Positions 22,480-31,530 of a stretch of 64,000 nt of DNA are shown here, piece after piece. The translations under genes were made by a program, and so were the position numbers. A model generated the notes under the pieces. It did no database searches and was not told where the DNA came from. It saw only the letters and a list, made by a program, of their open reading frames with translations. Every line of letters starts with the position of its first letter. Position 1 is the stretch's first letter. Origin of the DNA: Polytrichum commune (Eukaryota; Streptophyta; Polytrichopsida; Polytrichales; Polytrichaceae); NCBI GenBank assembly GCA_950295325.1, contig OX485807.1:7442501-7506500 (forward strand), given 5' to 3'.

Positions 22480-22898
22480 CATGCCACTGCCAAGCCAAAC
22501 TAAGACCTGACATAATGTGCATTATAGGAGCCCACAACCAATCATCAACACCGATACTACCCTACCCTAAACACACAATCCAATTCATCGAATTTACATA
22601 TTGCCATGACAGATTCCCTGAAGAAGCACTCACCCACAAACACACCAAATATGACCCACTCATCAACACCATACAAAACAACGGATGGAAAGTCAACCCC
22701 CTAATCACCATCACAGCCGGAGTAAGAGGTGCTATCCACGAACATTCCATGGAAAAGCTAACCAACCTAAAAATCCCAAAACACAACATTAAAACCCTCA
22801 TGAAGAAAATACATGAAAATGCCATCAAATATCTCACATACCTCGTCCTAAACAAAAGAAAACTTGATAACAAACAAACCCCTGTCCCCCCACCCTAA
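22480..22898 (+). other. Restriction-like endonuclease (RLE, PD-(D/E)XK-type) domain and C-terminus
   Basis: Downstream of the knuckle the frame reads KLRPDIMCI (Asp at 22509-22511), then QFIEFTYC (Glu at 22590-22592), then THKHTKYDPL (Lys-Tyr at 22647-22652) and PLITITAGVRGAI. This is the spacing expected for R2/RLE-type LINE endonucleases: PD, then an acidic residue in a beta strand, then a Lys/Arg-Tyr helix. A second genomic copy near 35.6 kb conserves KY, the VITAGVRGAI word and the C-terminus. Catalytic assignment of the Glu is inferred; the family fit is good but not proven without profile comparison. Confidence 0.7.
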
Positions 22899-23063
22899 CT
22901 AAACTTAACTAAAATAATATGATATAATTTGGTAACAAGAGCCCACCTCCCAAAAGAGGCATAACGCCCTATATTGCATCACGGGACACCGCGATCAATA
23001 TAGGGCTAACGGGCTCGCATTCATGCCGGTATACAATACCGGCGTTCTTTTTTCTTTTTTCTT
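22899..23063 (+). other. LINE 3' UTR with two hairpins
   Basis: Hairpin 1 is a perfect 11-bp stem, GCCCTATATTG (22966-22976) with CAATATAGGGC (22996-23006). Hairpin 2 is a perfect 8-bp stem with a 3-base loop, GCCGGTAT (23025-23032) with ATACCGGC (23036-23043). The element then ends in a T-rich tail. The words 'acaagagcccacc' and 'atagggctaac' are kept in the second copy near 36.0-36.1 kb. 3' hairpins of this sort are often the RT recognition site of stringent LINEs. Confidence 0.75.
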
Positions 23064-23074
23064 TTTCCATGTGT
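23064..23074. repeat. 3' target-site duplication of the LINE
   Basis: TTTCCATGTGT, exact match to 14506-14516. Confidence 0.8.
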
Positions 23075-24429
23075 TCACGGTGGGGGAGGAAGTAAGAGTA
23101 GACAAGCCTATTACGGTTATTTCCAAGAGTTTTGACCTATTTTCATGTGCATTCAATACAGAAGAAAATTACATGTTGATGAGCAAATCCTGTACAAATC
23201 CCATGTCATAAGTATGAGATAAAGGTGTCCATATCTCAATTTGTGATGAGTTTTCAAGTACTTACATATATATATTTTGATGCTTAAATTGGTTAGTGTT
23301 GAGTGGGTGTTGAGCATTGACTTTTATTAGCCCAACCAATGAGAAGTTGTGTCATCCTTAGAATAATATTAAAAGTGTTAATTTTCAAAGGATATTGAAC
23401 CATTTTGCACCCAAAAGTAAGTTTTTGAATAGGATGCATGTGGTCAAATTGTTTCCAAAATCACAGATACTTTCATGATCTTGTAGGATTTCTCACACTT
23501 TAAAGACTCAATTTTATTTATTATATATATATATATGTATAATTTTGTTTGGACCCAAATTGAAAAATCAATTGCAAAAATGGAACCAAATTACAACCAC
23601 CTCATGAGAACTAGCACAAACCGAGGGGAAAACTTTGAAGACTCAATCATAGTAAAAAGAAATATCATTGCAAATCTGTGCATTTGTGATACCATAGTAG
23701 TTGCACAACCTAAGGTGGAACCTGGCCCTATATATGTTGATATTTTTAGAATTTAAGATACATTATATGTGTGGTATGTACAACTGTTCATATTCTTGGT
23801 CATAGATTTGGCAAGATTGGGGAGCATTGATACGATTGTTCAAGAACATGAGCAATGAATGGATAAATTCATGCATTGTTCCAACTTATAAATTTATTTG
23901 TATTCTAATATATCGTCTAATCCAATGAATTAGCACGATGGAAGGAAAAAAAACTTAAACTTGAAGTTAGAACACGCATCATTCCTAAATACCTAGATTG
24001 AAATTAGGGGAACGATATAAACCCAGTAGAAACTTGTCCCCTATAAGTTTGTTGTTGCTTCATACTTATTCAACTTTAATAAACTAACTCAAGGTCTCTA
24101 TCCCCATTTAAGTCTTAATTTTTCTGAACATAAAAAACTAGGCTCTACGTAGTAGTCTTCATTTTCATTCTCCCCTTTGGTAGGTGCTATGAATGATCAC
24201 CCTTGAGACTGCACTTAGTTTTCACTTTTGGAAATATATTGGTTTGAAAATAAGTAAGTCACTCTAAGTTTGTCTAAGTTTATACAGAATGGAGCTAGAT
24301 CATGGGATAAATGTGAGACACATCATACATGTCATGTGATAGCGCCCCCAAATTCCACATGGAAGATTCCTCCCCCAAAACAAACATGTGATTAAACGAA
24401 GCAACAAACAAATGTGGAAAGATAGGGGG
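23075..24429. other. Unassigned DNA
   Basis: About 23561-23640 repeats words of 3389-3470. An (AT)n-like run lies at 23523-23536. Otherwise nothing was recognised. Confidence 0.35.
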
Positions 24430-25065
24430 ACTACAAGTGGGTATGGTGGGGAAACCTGGGCGAGGTGGTAGGCATGGAGCCAAGGTGGTGACATGGGATG
24501 GGTTGGGGGACATGATGGCATGCCATGGGGGACTTATGAGCATGGGTATGGGCATACATACATATGGTGGGTGCACATCAGAGCCCAACATTGGGTACCC
24601 ATACCCATTCAAAACCCATGCGTATGGGTGGGTATGGGTATGGGTACCCAATGTTGGGCAAAGTTCGTCGCGCATGGGTAGGCATGGTTGGGCATTAATT
24701 GTCATGAGGCAACTCTTATAGGATGTAAAAATTATATGACATTGTTATTTTTATTTGTTTTCATTGACTTTCATAGAATTTTTATGTAAAGAAGGTTAGA
24801 TTAATTATAGAGAAGGTTATTCCTATGCTCAAATCGCGACATCTGCAAATAAGCGCGCATCATGCTTTGTATATTGTATTACTTGTGTTACAATCATCGG
24901 AATGAATGGGTATAATCAATTTGGAGTCATGTGTATGGGTGGGGCTGGATCAGCATGCTCCCCCAAGTGCTGGGTGGTATGGGTGGTCGTGACCAAGTGC
25001 AATGTTGGGCTCAGGTGTGCATGAACATCGGGGATATATGAACATGGACATGGGAGACAAAATGA
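24430..25065. repeat. Foldback, TGGG-rich element with a perfect 26-bp palindrome
   Basis: A perfect inverted repeat lies at 24583-24608 and 24634-24659, starting GCCCAACATTGGGTACCC. A second, imperfect pairing joins about 24570-24595 with 24998-25020 through GAGCCCAACATTG and its complement. 'gggtatggg' and 'catggg' words are repeated throughout. Long frames on both strands here are by-products of this simple structure. Probably a foldback transposon or a satellite-like remnant. Confidence 0.55.
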
Positions 25066-25174
25066 ACATAGGCATATGGTTGCATGTGTGTATAGAATTG
25101 GTTTGATCGATGAAATTATTTCATATGCACAGGTGCAACGGGCCGAGACGGTATGGATCAGACTACATTCTTTA

Positions 25175-25373
25175 TGGCATTTAGTGTCACTTACTATTCG
25201 GAGTTATGCATTACTACAATATTTTATTGTTAGTGTAATTTTTTATCAAGTAAAGATATTATTGTAATATAGTGTTCAAACAACCAATTTGACCTTTGTT
25301 GGTAAATATAAGGTCCATAGTAAAAAACTTATAGCACGACGTAACACCATAGAGTAAGTGACACTAAATACCA
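25175..25373. mobile_element. ~200-bp MITE
   Basis: Ends TGGCATTTAGTGTCACTTAC and the reverse complement of TGGTATTTAGTGTCACTTAC, with similarity continuing inward about 15 more bases. No clear target duplication could be read, so the superfamily is open. Confidence 0.7.
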
Positions 25374-25582
25374 GAAATGGTGTAGTAGAGTTATATACAG
25401 AAATTATGTGTCTTTCAAATCCAATGATTTGGTCGAAGGTAATTTTGACAGGAAAATGTATGGATGTGGTTGAAAAGGAGACACGGTGTGGTGAAATTAA
25501 TGAAATGTCTTATTGTTTACTGTGGAACTTCGTAACTACACTAATCAAAGTCCTACACTACTTTCAGTGGTTACACAAGTTG

Positions 25583-25900
25583 AATCGGTTACTAACTGGG
25601 GCTCCCTAAATACCCCCGACGAGCGTTGCAGGTGTCAGGTTCGGAGGCCAGGTTCGGTGGGGTTTATTTTTCTGGCCCTCCCCGTTTTAGCCACTTGGTG
25701 GCTTTTTTTGGCTTTTTTTTGCTAAATTTGGGTCTTGCGGCCCCAAATTACCCTAGGGAGCCCCTTATGAGATCAAATAAGGCCCCACCCAATTAAAAAA
25801 ATAGGGGGCATGTTTTATGCCAACCCTGCCACCCCCTCCCGAACCTAGCCTCCGAGCCACGCTCGTCGGGGGTATTTAGGCAAATCCGTTACTAACTGGG
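25583..25900. mobile_element. 282-bp inverted-repeat element between 18-bp direct repeats
   Basis: The ends share CCTAAATACCCCCGACGAGC in inverted orientation (from 25604 and up to 25880). It is flanked by AATCGGTTACTAACTGGG (25583-25600) and AATCCGTTACTAACTGGG (25883-25900), an 18-bp direct repeat with one mismatch. The interior carries 'ggttcgg' words and a T-rich centre. An 18-bp duplication is longer than usual for cut-and-paste elements. Confidence 0.7.
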
Positions 25901-26430
25901 AACTGAAATAATAGGTGTACTTGATGTGCTACATTGGGAAGCACCACTCTTGAAGGTCAACAATGTTCATTGAAAATCGAGATGAATCAAGATGAAGGCC
26001 TGTCTATGCTCAAATTGTTCTTTAAATTAAGAAAGAAGTTGCTACAAATCACTTCAAAACTACATTCCATATGATCTATTATACCTAAGTTTAACATATT
26101 GCCATGTCATAAAATCATATACAAGAATATGGTTACAAATACTCTCAAACAATGAAAACAATGATTTGTTATTTGATGTTGTGTCTCAAGGTGCAAAAGT
26201 TAGTTTCTTTACAACACAGTTTAAAATTTACACAATACACACAAAACAATCATATGTAGGATTGGTGATCCATAATACAAGACATTTGCTTTAGATTGTA
26301 GGTTGAAGTATATGACATACTTGACCGTATCTATACCTTTATTTCAACTTATTTTTTCAATCAGAGAACCTCATTAGAAAAATAAAGCTATTTCAGAACA
26401 TATTGATTTTTTTACTATAGGTAAATTTAA
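25901..26430. other. Unassigned DNA
   Basis: AT-rich; no motif or repeat ends seen. Confidence 0.35.
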
Positions 26431-26439
26431 CTAGTTGGG

Positions 26440-26625
26440 TTCAACCGCTTAGGAACGTGCACTGTACAATATATATGTGGAAAATTGCATGTGTTGTGGA
26501 ACACACAACATAGTGGTTGGTGGTTCGATTCCCGACTATGAAATCATCTCTCTATTGGACAGAATCTAACCAGTTGGTCAAAAAGCATCTCCCGTGTTTC
26601 AAAAATAAGAAAAGAAAATTGCATG
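26440..26625 (+). repeat. SINE-like fragment, second copy
   Basis: Shares 'gtggttggtggttcgattcc', 'gaaatcatctctctattggaca' and the A-rich end with the copy at 6080-6180, and includes the B-box-like GGTTCGATTCC. Confidence 0.45.
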
Positions 26626-27141
26626 TATAACTTGGAACTGGGTTTGAAAGCTAAAGGATTTTTTTTGTTTTATATTTTGTATATTTTTATATATTTTTAC
26701 TGGTGGTGCAGGGGCAGAGGTTCCCAATGACATGAAACTTTTTGCGTGACTGGGGAAAATTCCGTTAGGTCCTTTTGGTACTTTCAAGGCTCGTAAAATA
26801 AGGCTGTAAGGTAAAATAAACTGAAAGGTTGTAAGCTTAATTGTTGGAAGTTGGATATGTGCAGTGCTTTGAATTGTGGGACCGTCAGTATGGAAGTTTT
26901 TTTTTGGATATCAGCCCAATTTTACTACCATAGAAGATTCTCTGCTTCAACAACAACAAATACTATCTCTCCTCAAATTACACCACGTGTCATTTGTACA
27001 TTGGTAGAGATTCATTTGAATCCCACATGGAAACCACAAATTTCCGGCAATTGTACAGATGAAATTGAGTGATCTGCGGTAAGAATGGAAGGTTTGTCAT
27101 GAATATTGTTGAGTGATATACAGGTGGTAGATTTCAGTGTA
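26626..27141. other. Unassigned DNA
   Basis: The 73-codon frame at 26851-27072 has no recognisable motif. Confidence 0.35.
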
Positions 27142-27800
27142 CTATCGTAGACATGCTACTAACCGTGCAACACCACTTACCGTGCATGTCACGATACTCC
27201 ACCATGCCACTTACCGTGTACTTATAATCTCGGCCGTCAAATTATATCACATGCAATCTCAACCGTCCGATGTCTCTCAAACTCAATCATGACCGCGCCA
27301 ATGACCTAAAACATCACTGTCAACTCACACTCATCATGGAGTTTCCTTCAATCGAATCACATAGCAAGGTGTAGATGTAGCAATTTGATGAAGATGAAAA
27401 GAGCAGACCTTGCCATGGCCAAAAAAGAAGCAAAAATTTCAACAACAACTTGAGAAGAAAATGGCTACACAAGTCAAAAGGACAATATCAAAACCTCATC
27501 AATTTCCTATGCCTACAAAGAAGAGGGCAACATTTGTAGCTCCTTTAGTGAAACCTAACATGCACGGTTAGTGAATGGCACATTGATCACACATTGATGC
27601 ATATAGTTGTGAACTTGATTGTAGAAAGGTTACAACTTTTCAAATACAATTGTCATTTCATTTTACCACAATACTCTCATCTCATTTACTAATTACAAAT
27701 TTTTAAAAAAAATTAAAAAAGGTTTAACCCATCTTGTGGAAAACCATTTGAAACCCAAATATGCACGGTTAGTAGCATGTCTATGATATACCACATATTG
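27142..27800. mobile_element. Foldback element with TAACCGTGCA-type ends
   Basis: ACATGCTACTAACCGTGCA (27151-27169) reappears inverted at about 27761-27780, in a wider, weaker inverted repeat. The words 'cttaccgtgc' and 'gcacggttagtgaatggcac' repeat inside both ends, as in elements with subterminal transposase-binding repeats. Exact limits and target duplication could not be set. Confidence 0.55.
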
Positions 27801-27859
27801 AAAGTTGCAACTATGAAATACTCTTTTTCCGATGTCATACTTTTAAACATGTTATCTTA

Positions 27860-28551
27860 GGGCCAATTCACATGGAGTCCCAAGTCACTTGAGGTCAATC
27901 CGTGCAATCTCAGCCGTTGAGAGCATGAAAGTTGGGACTTACCACTTCACATGGGATCCCAAGTCCAAAGTCCCAAGTATGACATGGATGCTTACATGGC
28001 AACACTTTTTGGAGGTGTGGCTTGGGACTTGTGTTGTGAGATGGGTCGAGCAAAAAGGCTAGACCCAAACGTCAACCCAAGTCCCACAAATATTTTTGCA
28101 TAAAAATTAATGACCAAGATCCGACTTTAATGATAATTCACCATATATTAATGTTTTCTTGAGGCTCACAAGTTGAGAATTTGCCCCCATGTTTGGACTT
28201 GCTAACATGAGTGGGACTTGGGTCCCAAGTCCCAAGCCTCAAGAAACCACTAAAATATGGTGAATGAACATTAAAGTCAGATCTTAGTTATTTTATGCAA
28301 AAATATTTTGCGGGACTTGGGTTGAGGTTTGGGTCTAGCCTTTTTGCTCGACCCAACTCACAACACAAGTCCCAATCCTCACCTCGAAAAAGTGTTGTCA
28401 TGTGAGCATCCATGTCATACTTGGGACTTAGGACTTGGGACCTTGTGTGAAGTGGTAAGTCCCAACTTTCATGCTCTCAATGGTTGAGATTGCACGGATT
28501 GACCTCAAGTGACTTGAGACTTAGGACTTGGGACCCCGTGTGAACGGGCCC
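27860..28551. mobile_element. 692-bp foldback, Harbinger-like element with ~300-bp arms
   Basis: The left arm (27860-28160) and right arm (28242-28551) are inverted copies for nearly their whole length; ends are GGGCCAATTCACATGGAGTC and the complement of GGGCCCGTTCACACGGGGTC. Left context is TTA, right context GTA, the same pattern as the element at 11160-11892. The GGGCC end plus TWA context fit PIF/Harbinger. Confidence 0.8.
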
Positions 28552-29206
28552 GTAGTAGCTCCCTAGTAGTCAAACTAGGAGAGATCATAATTGACATTTA
28601 GGTGTATTTGGACAAACAACTTGTCCAAAAATATCAAGTGATGTGCACTTGTGGGGACAAATCATCAAACAACAACAACAAAAGCAACAACAAAACAATC
28701 ACAACCTCGAATGTTTATATTCCATGTTTGCCAACCATCATATTTGTGTAGTTTTGCGATCTAGTGTATGTTACGTTGGTGGTTGGAATTATCCAATATT
28801 CATGCATAAATCCAATTATACTAAAATCCTAGTTACATGTCCATTTTAACCACTTTGACTTCAAATATGTGGTTGGAAAGCCGTTTTGTGCCCGTTTTTT
28901 GGTTGCTTGCCATTGGCTACTACCTCTTATCCATGTTGGCATAAGAGGTTACATTGGCTACTACCTCTTATCCATTGATATGACAAGTAACCATGTAAGG
29001 TAGACATACCCATTTCTAATATTGGGCAATTTTGCACAAGTGTGGTACTTATGTGATAATGGAGTAATTTTTTATAGGCCTGAAATTTGATATCAAGACG
29101 TTTAACAAAAAGAACATAACTAATCAATTAAGAATTGAAGTAATGACATCTCGAATGTAATTACTTCCATTGGTAAGTAACACTTATCTAATAATAAATA
29201 TTGGGG
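28552..29206. other. Unassigned DNA
   Basis: A (CAACAA)n-like stretch lies at about 28670-28695. A short direct repeat of 'ggctactacctcttatccat' sits at 28915-28976. No gene. Confidence 0.35.
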
Positions 29207-29423
29207 GGGGGTGGACTCTTTATTGGAGACCTGAATGATGTGTGTGGGTCACTATGATATTAAACCCCCTACATTTGAAAATTTCATTGAGAAAAAAAAT
29301 GTATACGTAATACTGGCATGCTAGAAAATAAATTGATGTATTTTTACTAAGGTTTTCAAATGAATGTGATAAATGCCTCCACTATATAAACAAAATATAA
29401 AGTATGACTTAAATAGGCCCTTA

Positions 29424-29852
29424 TTACATATAAAATCCACTTTCACTTTCCAATGAGAAAGCGATTGAACAAATTTTCATCCATAGCATGTAACTCAATA
29501 ATTGCACCAAACGAACAAAGATTAGAGCACAATAACTTAGCCACAATGTAGGGAGGAAAATTCGAAAGAGCCTATGTTGTCTAAGAGCCTCCAATTTGTG
29601 AAAACCTAGAACCCAAATGCAAACCCTAACAACAATGTACATGGTGGTCATGACTATTACCATATGACAACCATGGATGAAAACATGATGGATGAATTGA
29701 ACACATCTCTTGTCAAATTTTCCTCTAAACCTTAAGGTTCCCTTTTGTACATCTACCTTCACTTCAAAATTCTTGATCCCCTTTTTAAATGCACACTCTA
29801 TAACAAAACAATACCTCTTCCTTACATATGCTATGTATACTAATTCCTCCAA
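29424..29852 (-). other. Unrecognised 142-codon frame inside the ~1.2-kb repeat
   Basis: The predicted product starts MEELVYIAYVRKRYCFVIEC, has a basic first third (KGIKNFEVKVDVQKGTLRFR) and two hydrophobic stretches further on. I recognise no family. The corresponding region of the two other repeat copies is also present but eroded. It could be the remnant of an element protein or chance; no evidence of expression is visible. Confidence 0.25.
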
Positions 29853-30505
29853 AAATATCCCTTCTTACACTCACGTTAGTTCGTATGTGGCATGAAGAGG
29901 CCACACCCCGGGGACATTACAGTAAATTTCCAAAGGCAAGAGTCCCTCCCAACCCATATTTACAGTATAGGTTGACCTACTTTTGATGAGAGGTGAAAAC
30001 TTGAGTATAGCCAATGTCCTTTTCAAGGAACCCAATTGCATGCCCCTTTGACTTACTTTTTTCATCATGCTGAATTTCTCAACATTTATAACTCCCCTCT
30101 CACTTGGTCAGTACCTATTTCCAACATTCTAAATTAAAAAATGATAGTTACATGTGTGAAACTTCACGGCTTGAGGGGATTCTATGTAAAAAGATTGGGG
30201 TTGGTGATTGGAAATGGATACGTCTATTATATTTGCAAACTAAATTTACTGATGTGGATTATGTAAAATTGCTTATGTGTTCATCGTTTGTCAAAACATA
30301 AAAATAGTGCTTTATTGTCAACTGTGCATGTGTTTTCATAGTTTTCATGGTCTATGTTTAAATGTGTACACCCTAATTTGACAACTTTCTTCTAGATGAT
30401 TGCTCAATGATCCAACCAAGTTGTATAAGTAGCCTCTTCTGAGATTTGTAAATGGACACTAAGGTCTGTGGTCTTATTGCTCTCTTATTGTGGGCACTTC
30501 CAACC

Positions 30506-30852
30506 TCGGGGGGGGGGGGGGGGGCGGGCAGTGTGTTAAAAAGTTAAGGATATAGGTGCGAACAACCACTATTTTATAGGGGGTATTACTTTCAATTTTT
30601 TTTTTTTTCACATGCTATCATTATGTAAATTTCTACTTTGGGTTAATAGAAAAATGGCTTGCATTACTTATAATTCCAAATTACCTATTATTCCATACCC
30701 TTTATTACTTTAAAGATGTCCAGTGCCATTTTTGATACCCTATATTACTCTTAAGTCCATTTACAATTTTTTGCCCCCATGTTTTTAAAATACCCTATCA
30801 TTTGTTGGCATGTATATTGCTACTCCAACCAATGACTACCCCCCCCCCCGAG
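30506..30852. mobile_element. 347-bp MITE with homopolymer G/C terminal repeats, copy 1
   Basis: Starts CTCGGGGG (a G run of about 16, then CGGGCAGTGTG) and ends in a C run followed by CGAG. It is flanked by the exact 8-bp repeat CTTCCAAC at 30498-30505 and 30853-30860. A near-identical copy sits at 62437-62778. The high similarity of the two copies suggests recent activity of the family. Confidence 0.88.
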
Positions 30853-30900
30853 CTTCCAACTTCACAAATATCTTTGGTCATTGGATCCCATTGAAAATTA

Positions 30901-31199
30901 TCTTATCAAGTTTAGGATTATAAACCACACACATTTTCATTTCAAGTTTCATAATCGGACTTAGCATACACTACAAGGACGCGTGGTCTTTCCATGTCTA
31001 CAAGGACCATGTGGTCATCCCACATGACCATGTCACTAGGTCAATATTTCCACTCAAAAGTGGGAGAAAGTGGTTGAAGCCGTTGTCATGCCACTGTGAT
31101 TTTCAGTACAATTGGGCAACCTCACTATATGTTTCTTAATTAGGGGGCCTCCAATGAGGTGAACCATGTCAATACATGCATAAACTTATTGATAAACTA
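30901..31199. other. Unassigned DNA
   Basis: No motif recognised; a direct repeat of 'ctacaaggac..gtggtc' occurs at 30970-31015. Confidence 0.3.
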
Positions 31200-31530
31200 A
31201 AATTACACTCTCACTTGCATAACATGATTCCAATGTGATAGAAAGGTTTTGAGTCTAAAGAACTCAAGTGAGCTCAAAGATGATTCCCGTGATAGGTAAC
31301 TAGTTTTGAGCTCATTTGGAGAGCTCAAAGATGGTTCCTAGAGTAGGGAACCACTTTTGAGCTCAAATGAGGAGTTCGAGTGAGATCAAAAATGGTTCCT
31401 GAGGTAGGGGACCACTTTTGAGGTCATTTGAGTAGCTCAAGTAAGCTCAAAGATGGTTATAGAGGTAAGGAACCACTTTGGAGCTCATTGAAGAGCTTAA
31501 GTGAGCTCAAAGATGGTGGCTATGGAAGGG
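31200..31530. repeat. Minisatellite, unit ~60-67 bp, about 4-5 copies
   Basis: Repeated units of the form 'gagctcaaagatggttcc.gaggtaggg.accacttttgagctcatttga' run from about 31260 to 31525, diverged by roughly one base in ten from unit to unit. Confidence 0.8.

Larger units (their letters stand above)
15158..22898 (+). pseudogene. LINE ORF2 polyprotein (decayed): 2A-APE-RT-RNH-Zn-RLE
   Basis: The first usable ATG is 15158, overlapping the ORF1 stop. The frame is 2 (mod 3) up to about 17550 and frame 0 afterwards, so one frameshift lies near 17540-17565, where the text switches from an implausible HPMAIRTKQ reading to the plausible TQWQYAQNKFQNIINSLS. In-frame stops: 16289, 16655, 17114, 17691, 17697, 17754, 18138, 19089, 19104 and 20229. 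Each can arise by one C-to-T or G-to-A transition from CAA, CAG, CGA or TGG. From 20232 to the TAA at 22896-22898 the frame is fully open. The intact ancestor would have encoded a protein of about 2,580 residues, very large for a LINE. Confidence 0.8.
14517..23063 (+). mobile_element. Long non-LTR retrotransposon (LINE) with APE, RT, RNase H and a restriction-like endonuclease; Dualen-like plan
   Basis: An 8.5-kb + strand element bounded by 11-bp target duplications. It holds the 3' part of an ORF1 and a giant ORF2 of about 2,580 codons. ORF2 order is: hydrophobic N-terminus, 2A-like motif, apurinic-type endonuclease, reverse transcriptase, RNase H, zinc knuckle, and a PD-(D/E)XK-type endonuclease-like domain. 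The 3' UTR has two strong hairpins and ends in a T-rich (CTTTTTT)n-like tail, not poly-A. Having both endonuclease classes is the known plan of Dualen/RandI LINEs of green algae; the family assignment here is inferred from domain content only. The copy lacks the ORF1 start and carries ten in-frame stops and one frameshift in ORF2, so it cannot be active as it stands. The sense strand is strikingly G-poor. Confidence 0.85.
29207..30900. repeat. Copy 1 of a ~1.2-kb repeat, interrupted by a poly-G MITE
   Basis: Begins 'ggggtggactctttattggag' and keeps ordered words with 33421-34560 and 53981-54490: 'aaatccactttcactttcca', 'gagcacaataacttagcca', 'ccttttgtacatctacctt', 'cttacactcacgttagttcg'. The - strand holds a 142-codon frame. 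The poly-G MITE at 30506-30852 sits at a point that is uninterrupted in copy 2 (near 34470), which gives an empty site. Confidence 0.7.

Noticed and set aside
24295-24721. Overlapping frames of 94-136 codons on both strands
   Set aside because: They arise from a TGGG/CCCA-rich inverted-repeat stretch; both strands stay open because of composition.
31260-31525. Regularly spaced repeats resembling a CRISPR array
   Set aside because: Units are contiguous and diverged without unique spacers; this is a plant-type minisatellite.
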